The position numbers and the translations under genes were made by a program. From assembly GCA_001820255.1 (NCBI GenBank), contig MHPA01000021.1, positions 8,790-27,508 on the forward strand: a DNA stretch of 18,719 nt. The letters run 5' to 3'. The notes below the pieces were generated by a model. The model searched no databases and had not been told where the DNA came from. It worked only from the letters and a program-made list of their open reading frames with translations. Shown one piece after another: positions 12,363-18,143 of the stretch; the stretch's first letter is position 1; each line of letters begins with the position of its first letter. The DNA comes from Candidatus Staskawiczbacteria bacterium RIFCSPLOWO2_01_FULL_38_12b. Lineage in GTDB: Bacteria; Patescibacteriota; Minisyncoccia; Minisyncoccales; Staskawiczbacteraceae.

Positions 12363-12668
12363 TGCGAATCTCGTTTGGCAAAAGTAAAAAGACTTTTCGG
12401 TCTCTTTGTGGATAATTTTGAGGATGGGGCAAATTTACTGCGGTAAATTGTGCCTCGCATCCCGCCCGCCAACTTCGTAAAAATGTGTTATGCGTAGGCA
12501 AGCTACAAAGATGTGGAAAATTTGTTGCGACAAATTTGTCCACATCTTGACCTAAACATTTTTCCAAAGCTGGCAACAAAATTCTCTAGGTCGGGGCGAA
12601 TTTGTTGCGACAAATTGCGCCTCGCGACCCTACACAACTAACTCCGATTGCCAAACGAGATTCGCATT
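12361..12668. repeat. Nested palindromic element with three similar hairpins; candidate structured RNA or MITE
   Basis: The outer arms are perfect 20-base inverses: AATGCGAATCTCGTTTGGCA (12361-12380) and 12649-12668. Within them are a second arm pair (12468-12486 with 12555-12573, about 16 of 19 paired) around central hairpin 2 (12508-12548), and hairpins 1 (12422-12462) and 3 (12589-12629) placed on either side. All three hairpins have an AATTTRY stem top, a TGCG loop and an internal loop of 1 versus 2 bases. Hairpins 1 and 3 also share a GGC/GCC segment and a bulge. No ORF is seen, and no known RNA family (RNase P, tmRNA, SRP, 6S) is recognised. Confidence 0.85.
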
Positions 12669-12676
12669 ATTATCCG

Positions 12677-12705
12677 TTGATTTTTTACCAGTTTTAGCCT
12701 ATATT
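12677..12705 (+). promoter_or_regulatory. Promoter of the GerMN gene, leaderless geometry
   Basis: TTGATT (12677-12682), a 17-base spacer, TATATT (12700-12705), then 6 bases to the ATG at 12712. Transcription should begin at the start codon. The promoter begins 8 bases after the nested palindrome. Confidence 0.55.
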
Positions 12706-12711
12706 TATAGT

Positions 12712-13536
12712 ATGCATACAAAAAAAATACTAGTAATTTTAGCTGTGGGAGCGGTAATCGGCTTGTTTTTTGTTTTCTGGCCAAAAGGAAATTTACGAGC
12801 TCCGGTAGCCCCAAAAATTTCCGGCATTGAAATTTTCGGGCCCAAAGAACATGATGCGGTTTCGTCTCCTTTAAAAATAACCGGCAGGGTGAATGGCAAT
12901 GGCTGGACGGGCTTTGAAGGCCAGGTGGGGACGGTAAGATTATTGGATTCAAACGGCAATCAGTTAGCGTTGGGAATTTTAACCGCAACCACTGATTGGA
13001 TGGCACTGCCCACAAATTTTGAAACAGACCTGTATTTTGATTATCCGGGCGACGGCCAGGGCCAGCTTGTTTTTTATAACGAAAATGCCAGCGGGGAACC
13101 GCAAAGAGATAAAACATTTACCCTGCCAGTGGTATTGCAAAAAAGTTCCAGTGAAAAAACAACCGTGAAAATATATTTTAATAATGCGTCAGATATTGAT
13201 TCTTGCGACAAAGTGTTTTCTGTGGAAAGGACGATGCCAAAAACAACACTGGTCGCAAGGGCCGCATTAACACAGTTATTGGTTGGCCCCACCAACATGG
13301 AAAAAAACGCCGGGCTTTTTACCAATATCAATAGCGGTGTTACTATTCAAAGTTTAACCATAGAAAACGGCGTTGCCAAGGTTGATTTTAACCAACAACT
13401 GCAAGAAGGGGTTGCCGGGTCATGTAAGGTGATTGCGATAAGGGCTCAAATTACAGAAACGTTAAAACAATTTCCTTCAGTAAAAAGCGTTGTAATTTCC
13501 ATTGATGGTAAAACAGAAGACATTTTACAGCCTTGA
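12712..13536 (+). CDS. Membrane-anchored Gmad2 + GerMN domain protein
   Basis: 274 aa. One N-terminal membrane helix (about residues 5-24) with KK before it makes a signal anchor, leaving the rest outside the membrane. Residues about 37-145 look like the Gmad2 immunoglobulin-like domain (GIEIFGPKEHDAVSSPLKITGRVNGNGWTGFEG, then a beta-rich stretch ending FTLPVVL). Residues about 150-270 are a GerMN domain (TTVKIYFNNASD...ALTQLLVGP...GVTIQSLTIENGVAKVDFN...QITETLKQFPSVKSVVISIDG). These domains are named from spore germination proteins but are common in non-sporulating bacteria, probably as cell-surface binding modules. The TGA stop is 3 bases before intercistronic repeat copy 3. Confidence 0.88.
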   Translation: MHTKKILVILAVGAVIGLFFVFWPKGNLRAPVAPKISGIEIFGPKEHDAVSSPLKITGRVNGNGWTGFEGQVGTVRLLDSNGNQLALGILTATTDWMALPTNFETDLYFDYPGDGQGQLVFYNENASGEPQRDKTFTLPVVLQKSSSEKTTVKIYFNNASDIDSCDKVFSVERTMPKTTLVARAALTQLLVGPTNMEKNAGLFTNINSGVTIQSLTIENGVAKVDFNQQLQEGVAGSCKVIAIRAQITETLKQFPSVKSVVISIDGKTEDILQP

Positions 13537-13539
13537 TAA

Positions 13540-13671
13540 GGAGTAATCACGAATATACGAATTTACGATAATATACAAATTTTACCAATATACGAATGTG
13601 TGCGGACGACGTAATTTGTATATTGGTAAAATTCGTATATTTGGACGTATTTGTATATTCGTGACTACTCT
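13540..13671. repeat. Intercistronic inverted-repeat element, copy 3
   Basis: The left end GGAGTAATCACGAATATACG is the same as in copy 1; the right end (GTATATTCGTGACTACTC) is its inverse with one change. Inside is another inverted pair, ATACAAATTTTACCAATATA / GTATATTGGTAAAATTCGTA. It starts 3 bases after the GerMN gene stop and ends 5 bases before the tgt ATG. Confidence 0.88.
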
Positions 13672-13676
13672 ATTTT

Positions 13677-14834
13677 ATGCAATTTCATATTTCAAAAAAA
13701 TCAAAACTTTCCAATGCCCGCCTGGGGTTTTTGGAAACAAACCACGGGGTCGTTGAAACTCCCTGTTTGGTTCCGGTGGCCACTCAAGGCGTAATTAAAA
13801 CACTAACCAGCGAAGAGGCAGAACAAACAAAATCCCAAATGTTAATTGCTAACACATTTTGGCTACATTTAAAGCCCGGAGAAAAGATTTTAGAAAAAGC
13901 GGGTGGAATTCATAAATTTATGAATTGGAAAAAACCGCTGATGACCGATTCGGGCGGCTTTCAGGTGTTTTCATTGGGATTTGGCCAGGATTTGAATGTG
14001 GGTAAAATAATGAATGCAAAGGACCGGATGGGGTCGGATGCGGATCTTCGGGCGGAAATTAAAATCGGTTCGCAGCCCAAAAAAATAAAAATCAGGCAGG
14101 ACGGGGTTTTTTTTCGTTCTCCCATTGACGGCCGGGAATTGTTTATTGGTCCTAAGGAATCGATTGCTATCCAAGAAAAAATCGGTGCGGATATTATTTT
14201 TGCTTTTGATGAATGCACAGCTCCTTTGGCTGATTATGAATATACAAAAAATTCGTTATTAAAAACTCATGAGTGGGCGAAAATCTGTTTGAAGGTTAAA
14301 AAGAGCAAACAAGCGCTATATGGCATTGTTCAGGGCGGAAGATTTAAAGACTTGCGCACTGAAAGCGCAAAATTCATTGCGTCGCAGGATTTTGACGGAT
14401 TTGGCATTGGCGGGGAATTTGGCAACGATAAAAAAATAATGTCACAAATGCTCCATTGGGTGGTTGGAGAATTGTCGGAAAAAAAACCAAGGCATCTGCT
14501 TGGTATCGGACAATTGGATGATCTGGAAAAAATCATCAAAGTCGGCGTTGATACTTTTGATTGCACGGTTCCCACCCATTATGCCCGCCGTGGAATTGCA
14601 TTTACCAGCGAAGGCAAGTTGAATATGAAACAGGTGAAATTTTTAAAAAAACGCGAACCACTGGATACAGGATGTGTGTGCAATGTGTGTTTGAATTACA
14701 AAAAAGATTACATCTGCCATTTATTAAGGGCGGGGGAGTTGACCGCATTAAAATTGTTGACCTTCCATAATTTGTGTTATTTTAATAATTTTGTGGAAGA
14801 AATCAGGGCTAAAATAAAAAAAGGGGAGATTTGA
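13677..14834 (+). CDS. tgt: tRNA-guanine transglycosylase
   Basis: 385 aa. It exchanges guanine-34 in GUN anticodons for a queuosine precursor. Catalytic D91 is in MTDSGGFQVFSL, nucleophile D295 is in FDCTVPTHYARRG, and the substrate pocket FGIGGEFGNDK and LLGIGQLDDL segments are present. The zinc site is C333-x-C335-x2-C338 plus H364. Between GGFQVFSLG and the conserved DGVFFRSPIDG there is an insertion of roughly 30 residues (about 103-138) with a GC-richer sequence; similar loops occur in candidate-phyla Tgt proteins. No Shine-Dalgarno sequence; the leader is the right end of repeat copy 3. No queuosine pathway genes are adjacent. Confidence 0.95.
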   Translation: MQFHISKKSKLSNARLGFLETNHGVVETPCLVPVATQGVIKTLTSEEAEQTKSQMLIANTFWLHLKPGEKILEKAGGIHKFMNWKKPLMTDSGGFQVFSLGFGQDLNVGKIMNAKDRMGSDADLRAEIKIGSQPKKIKIRQDGVFFRSPIDGRELFIGPKESIAIQEKIGADIIFAFDECTAPLADYEYTKNSLLKTHEWAKICLKVKKSKQALYGIVQGGRFKDLRTESAKFIASQDFDGFGIGGEFGNDKKIMSQMLHWVVGELSEKKPRHLLGIGQLDDLEKIIKVGVDTFDCTVPTHYARRGIAFTSEGKLNMKQVKFLKKREPLDTGCVCNVCLNYKKDYICHLLRAGELTALKLLTFHNLCYFNNFVEEIRAKIKKGEI

Positions 14835-14880
14835 TCTTTTAAAATATAACCATCTTAACGTACCAGTCAACCCATTTTTA

Positions 14881-14888
14881 AAGGAGGG
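14881..14888 (+). promoter_or_regulatory. Strong Shine-Dalgarno sequence of the 79-aa gene
   Basis: AAGGAGGG lies 4 bases before ATG 14893. It is notable because nearly every other start in the window lacks such a sequence. Confidence 0.85.
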
Positions 14889-14892
14889 TTTA

Positions 14893-15132
14893 ATGCTTAC
14901 GATAAGAAAGATGAGGGAAAAAAGAAATTTTGAATCTTTTTACCAGCGCGAAGGATGTTTTGCCTTATTTCCTCCTATAGAATTGCGGTGTAAAAATAAC
15001 CTTGGCATAATTGCAAAGGGCGAGGTTGTTTCTGCCATAGCCGTTGATGAGAATGGTATGTATCCAAACACCGTATACCTTAGGGAAAAGCATCGTTGGT
15101 TTTCATTGGAATATTTTGATTTTATAAATTAA
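14893..15132 (+). CDS. Unknown small protein, 79 aa
   Basis: Not recognised. The protein is mixed-charge, with two cysteines and probable beta strands in the middle (ELRCKNNLGIIAKGEVVSAIAVDENG) and a WFSLEYFDFIN ending. It has the best Shine-Dalgarno sequence in the window, AAGGAGGG at 14881-14888, 4 bases before the ATG, and a hairpin with a UUCG loop just after the stop. It is thus a self-contained expression unit like the zinc-finger gene at 4204-4401 and unlike the core genes around it, which might mean later acquisition. Confidence 0.72.
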   Translation: MLTIRKMREKRNFESFYQREGCFALFPPIELRCKNNLGIIAKGEVVSAIAVDENGMYPNTVYLREKHRWFSLEYFDFIN

Positions 15133-15153
15133 ATAGGCTTCGGCCTATTTTGT
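15131..15153 (+). terminator. Hairpin terminator after the 79-aa gene
   Basis: AAATAGGC (15131-15138), loop TTCG, GCCTATTT (15143-15150): an 8-bp stem with a stable UUCG tetraloop. The T-tract is only the paired TTT plus TG, so termination may be partial. Confidence 0.65.
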
Positions 15154-15180
15154 GGCCCTCTATAATGGTGGATCCTTTTT

Positions 15181-15209
15181 TTGATTTTTTAATTTATATT
15201 CTGTATAAT
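15181..15209 (+). promoter_or_regulatory. Promoter of the DUF5654 gene, leaderless geometry
   Basis: TTGATT (15181-15186), a 17-base spacer, perfect TATAAT (15204-15209), then 6 bases to the ATG at 15216. Confidence 0.65.
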
Positions 15210-15215
15210 TGAACA

Positions 15216-15470
15216 ATGGAGAAGAAAAAGCCCAACCTAAGGCCTAATCTAAGAAAAGAAATAAAAGAAAAAACCATAGGATATCTTTTGGCGGCGTTTG
15301 GCTTGGTTGCGGGATTGGCGTGGAACGAAGCAATGAAATCGCTGATAGATTTTTTCCCCCATACCTGGAATGGCATTTTAATTAAGTTTGTGTATGCCAT
15401 TTTTGTGACAGTTATTGTAGTGATTATTACGGTATACTTGGTAAGATTAACTGATAAGAAAGCCCCGTAG
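15216..15470 (+). CDS. Two-helix membrane protein, DUF5654-like
   Basis: 84 aa. A basic N-terminus (KKKPNLRPNLRKEIKEK) is followed by a first hydrophobic segment with the pattern IGYLLAAFGLVAGLAWNEAMKSLI and a second segment FVYAIFVTVIVVIITVYLVRL with a short basic tail. The FGLVAGLAWNEA and KFVYAIFVTVIVVIIT patterns fit the DUF5654 family of small membrane proteins, whose function is unknown. Both termini should be cytoplasmic. It has its own leaderless-type promoter. The stop codon is inside an inverted repeat (15464-15534). Confidence 0.8.
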   Translation: MEKKKPNLRPNLRKEIKEKTIGYLLAAFGLVAGLAWNEAMKSLIDFFPHTWNGILIKFVYAIFVTVIVVIITVYLVRLTDKKAP

Positions 15471-15534
15471 TAGAAATTTAATAAAGATTTTGTTAAAGCA
15501 AAATGTTAAGAAATTGATTAAATTTCACTACGGG
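15464..15534. repeat. Nested inverted repeat overlapping the DUF5654 stop codon
   Basis: Left arm CCCGTAGTAGAAATTTAAT (15464-15482) and right arm (15517-15534) are inverses with one bulged A. Inside is a second dyad ATTTTG / CAAAAT (15487-15504). It may act as a weak terminator but has no T-run. It is followed by a smaller dyad TTGTAG / CTACAA near 15541-15565. Confidence 0.75.
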
Positions 15535-15644
15535 ATTGCCTTGTAGAGAATTTTGACTACTACAATGATTAAATATCAGGGTGTCAGATTAATATGATAA
15601 AATTTACATTATAAAATAATAATTGAAGAGTTCAAAAGGTTAAG

Positions 15645-16295
15645 ATGGTATTTAATCGTCAAAATTCTTCTACGAGGATGAATAAAAAACTTTATGTTTT
15701 GCCAGAGTTGCCTTATGCCTATGATGCACTGGAGCCTTATATTGACGCACAAACCATGCAGATACACCATGGCAAGCATCACGGGGCCTATGTGAACAAT
15801 CTTAATGCCGCCATCGAAAAGTATCCTGAATTATTTGCAAAGAGCGCCCAAGATTTACTGGTTGCCTTAAGCAGTATTCCGGAAGATATAAGGGTTGCGG
15901 TCCGTAATAATGCCGGAGGACATGTAAACCATAGTATGTTTTGGCAGGGCATGGCGCCTGCCGGCCAAGGCGGGGAACCGTCGGGAGAATTGGCAAAAGA
16001 AATTGAAAAACATTTTGGAAGCTTTGCTAAATTCCAGGAAAAATTTAATGATGCCGGAGTAAAACGCTTTGGGTCAGGATGGGTGTGGCTGGTCAAAACC
16101 AAAGACGGGAAGCTTGATGTTTTATCTACTGCCAATCAAGACAATCCTCTGTCTGACGGCCACACGCCCATTATGGAAAATGATGTTTGGGAGCATGCTT
16201 ACTATTTGCAATATAAAAATGCAAGAGTTGATTATTTAAAAGCCTGGTGGAATCTGGTTAATTGGGATGAGGTGGAAAAACGGTTTAAAAAATAA
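15645..16295 (+). CDS. sodA: Superoxide dismutase, Mn-type Fe/Mn family
   Basis: 216 aa from ATG 15645; the in-frame ATG 15678 (MNKKLYVLPELPYAYDALEP) gives the usual family start at 205 aa and may be the true one, though AAAAGG lies at a good distance before 15645. The metal ligands are H41 (IHHGKHH), H96 (GGHVNHSMFW), D180 and H184 (DVWEHAYYL). G92 and Q165 (ANQDNP) are the pair typical of manganese enzymes. It converts superoxide to hydrogen peroxide and oxygen in the cytoplasm. No signal peptide. No catalase or peroxidase gene is nearby, so peroxide removal must lie elsewhere or outside the cell. Confidence 0.95.
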   Translation: MVFNRQNSSTRMNKKLYVLPELPYAYDALEPYIDAQTMQIHHGKHHGAYVNNLNAAIEKYPELFAKSAQDLLVALSSIPEDIRVAVRNNAGGHVNHSMFWQGMAPAGQGGEPSGELAKEIEKHFGSFAKFQEKFNDAGVKRFGSGWVWLVKTKDGKLDVLSTANQDNPLSDGHTPIMENDVWEHAYYLQYKNARVDYLKAWWNLVNWDEVEKRFKK

Positions 16296-16315
16296 AAAAC
16301 TAAAACTGTAAAAAT

Positions 16316-17368
16316 ATGGCAAAACAAGAAGGTTTACCACAGAATGAACCAAGTTTAAAAAAAGTTGGTATGAGTCCAGAAGAATTAGCAAAAGCAAAAG
16401 CAGAAATGGGTGAATTTGAGTACATAGGCGGTAAGTTCGTAAAAAGGGGTTCAGAATCACATGAAAAAGCAACGAAGGCAGACGATGTTAGGGAAATCGA
16501 AAAACTCCGTAAAAAAGTGGGAGAATCGAATGAGGAAAAAGAAAGAAGAGAATTATTGGAAGAAATTAATATAAGCGGAAGATTGGGAGCTACTACATCT
16601 GTTGGCAGTGAATTTGGGAAAAAACGGGGGGTTAGTTCTGGTTTTCAGAACTTTATTGACGGAAAGTCTAAAGATGAATCTTTAAATTCAGCATTGCGCG
16701 ACTCGGTTAATAGCGAGTACGGAAGTTTTAATGTGGGGATGAAATATCCTTTTAGTCGTGAATCGGCCTTTGGCGCACACAATATACGGTATCTTTTAGA
16801 AGAAAATAATATAAATGCGGCAGTTACCATAACTCCTGTAATTATAAAAAGACCTGTATATGAGAAAAAAACAGTAGAAAAGGGTATGTTGTGGTGGAAA
16901 AGTACCCAAGAAGTCCAAGAGCAAACAGGCTTGGGAGAAAGATCAATTTCTATTGGTGATTTAAATGGAAATAATAGTGACACGGAACTAGCATACAGAA
17001 TATTTTATTATGTTCAGGGAACAAGAGAAAACCCGTATATTGAAGGAGATGGTAATAGAGAAGGGAATATTTTCGCTGGGCAAATCTTTCTTCCAGAAAG
17101 CATCGCTAGAAAAACTTTTACGGAAATTGAAAATGATCCGAGTTTTATTAAAGAAGTTTTAAGAACACTGGATCCCGAGTTAATGAAAACACAAGAAGAT
17201 CCCAATAATTCACCTAGAACAAAATCATTGGGAAGGGGATGCATGCCAAAAATAGATAAAATTGTAATTGTACCAGAGGGAAAATCTTCAGAAGCTTTTA
17301 TAAGAAACGAAAGAAATATTCCTAAAGAAATTAATTCTAAATATATAAAAACATGTCCGGAATTTTAA
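16316..17368 (+). CDS. Unknown cytoplasmic protein, 350 aa
   Basis: Not recognised. Residues 1-80 are polar and charged, with likely helices (MSPEELAKAKAEMGEFEYIGGKF, then a K/E-rich coiled-coil-like stretch). The rest has mixed alpha/beta character: GMKYPFSRESAFGAHNIRYLLEENN, AVTITPVIIKRPVYEKKTVEKGMLWWKS, and a hydrophilic C-terminal part ending TCPEF. No signal peptide, membrane helix or recognised catalytic motif. It begins 20 bases after sodA and may be co-transcribed with it. The VYEKKTVEKGMLWWKSTQEV stretch looks like a beta hairpin and could guide a remote homology search. Confidence 0.7.
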   Translation: MAKQEGLPQNEPSLKKVGMSPEELAKAKAEMGEFEYIGGKFVKRGSESHEKATKADDVREIEKLRKKVGESNEEKERRELLEEINISGRLGATTSVGSEFGKKRGVSSGFQNFIDGKSKDESLNSALRDSVNSEYGSFNVGMKYPFSRESAFGAHNIRYLLEENNINAAVTITPVIIKRPVYEKKTVEKGMLWWKSTQEVQEQTGLGERSISIGDLNGNNSDTELAYRIFYYVQGTRENPYIEGDGNREGNIFAGQIFLPESIARKTFTEIENDPSFIKEVLRTLDPELMKTQEDPNNSPRTKSLGRGCMPKIDKIVIVPEGKSSEAFIRNERNIPKEINSKYIKTCPEF

Positions 17369-17428
17369 AAATTAAATCATTAAAAAGTTATTTCAAAATT
17401 AAAAATTGTAAATTAAAAATTCATAACA
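17369..17428. other. AT-only spacer before the HD gene
   Basis: Reiterated AAATTAAAAATT-type sequence of the same kind as at 1121-1267. No RNA gene, promoter or Shine-Dalgarno sequence can be made out. Confidence 0.5.
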
Positions 17429-18091
17429 ATGATAACTTTAGACGACGTTAAAAAAAATCCGCAGATATTGGAGTTTATCAACCAAACCGAAGAGGCGATG
17501 GAGGCTTTGTCTTATACTAATCACGGGTTGCGCCATTCGGCGGTAGTATCGGAATGCGCCATGGATATTGCAAAAAAAATCGGGCTGGAAGAACGGGAAG
17601 CGGAATTGGCGGCAATCGCCGGATTTTGCCATGACATGGGAAACTTTATGACCCGGACTTTTCACCATTTTTTTGGCGCTATGCTTTTTGGCCAAGTATT
17701 TACTAATCAGTTTGATCCCAAAGAGCTGGCGATGATTATGCAAGCTATTTCAAACCATGATAAAGAAGAGATGAATTTTACCCATAATCTTTCAGCCATT
17801 TTGGTGCTGGCAGATAAATCGGACGTGGACAGGTCAAGGGTAACCGCCAAAGATCCGGAGCATTTTAAGCATGATATTCACGATAGGGTCAACTATGCCG
17901 CCCGTGAAAGCAAAATAACCGTTGATAAGCAAAAAAAGAGAATTACCTTGGCGCTAAAAATTGATACCAATTTTTGCCCGGTTATGGAATACTTTGAGAT
18001 TTTTACCGATCGGATGGTGTTTTGCCGCAAAGCCGCGCAGTTTTTGGGGTATGATTTTGGTTTGGTAATCAATAAATTCAGATTGTTGTAA
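17429..18091 (+). CDS. HD-domain phosphohydrolase
   Basis: 220 aa, one HD domain. The metal ligands expected for the superfamily are present: H36 in LRHSAVV, H68-D69 in FCHDMGN, further His at H79-H80 and H110 (SNHD), and D129 in VLADKSDVDRSR. The extra histidines suggest a two-metal site as in phosphodiesterase-like HD proteins. The C-terminal part (ITLALKIDTNFCPVMEYFEIFTDRMVFCRKAAQFLG) fits the small beta-rich tail seen in some HD proteins. The substrate could be a nucleotide or a signalling dinucleotide and cannot be named. Soluble. A perfect 38-bp palindrome follows after 7 bases. Confidence 0.87.
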   Translation: MITLDDVKKNPQILEFINQTEEAMEALSYTNHGLRHSAVVSECAMDIAKKIGLEEREAELAAIAGFCHDMGNFMTRTFHHFFGAMLFGQVFTNQFDPKELAMIMQAISNHDKEEMNFTHNLSAILVLADKSDVDRSRVTAKDPEHFKHDIHDRVNYAARESKITVDKQKKRITLALKIDTNFCPVMEYFEIFTDRMVFCRKAAQFLGYDFGLVINKFRLL

Positions 18092-18098
18092 AAAATAA

Positions 18099-18136
18099 TA
18101 TACTCTAATTTCCAAAGCTTTGGAAATTAGAGTATA
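18099..18136. repeat. Perfect 38-bp palindrome between two genes
   Basis: The arms TATACTCTAATTTCCAAAG (18099-18117) and the exact inverse (18118-18136) meet with no spacer. It lies in the 52-base gap between the HD gene stop and the next ATG, followed by AAAAA rather than T-run. It might fold as a hairpin with a small forced loop, or be a protein-binding dyad or insertion remnant. Confidence 0.9.
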
Positions 18137-18143
18137 AAAAACT

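Larger units (their letters stand above)
12164..12711. other. 548-base gene-free region
   Basis: The left third (12164-12333) is AT-rich, with a dyad in the zinc-ribbon gene leader and three short TGACGA words (near 12231, 12276 and 12299). A promoter-like pair at 12334-12362 leads into a nested palindromic element (12361-12668). The last 40 bases carry the promoter of the GerMN gene. Overlapping ORFs on the minus strand (12331-12579, 12638-13117) have no protein-like character and follow from the palindrome or from the gene on the other strand. Confidence 0.7.

Noticed and set aside
12331..12579. Minus-strand ORF of 82 codons
   Set aside because: It lies within the nested palindrome, has no protein-like composition or start signal, and its open frame is explained by the repeat sequence.
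12422..12629. Three similar hairpins read as a CRISPR array
   Set aside because: The units are not identical direct repeats; spacing is uneven, each unit is itself a palindrome, and the set is arranged symmetrically inside a larger inverted repeat. No cas gene is near.
12361..12668. Integron attC site
   Set aside because: The imperfect hairpin with bulges is suggestive, but the GTTRRRY/RYYYAAC core sites are not present and there is no integrase or cassette array.
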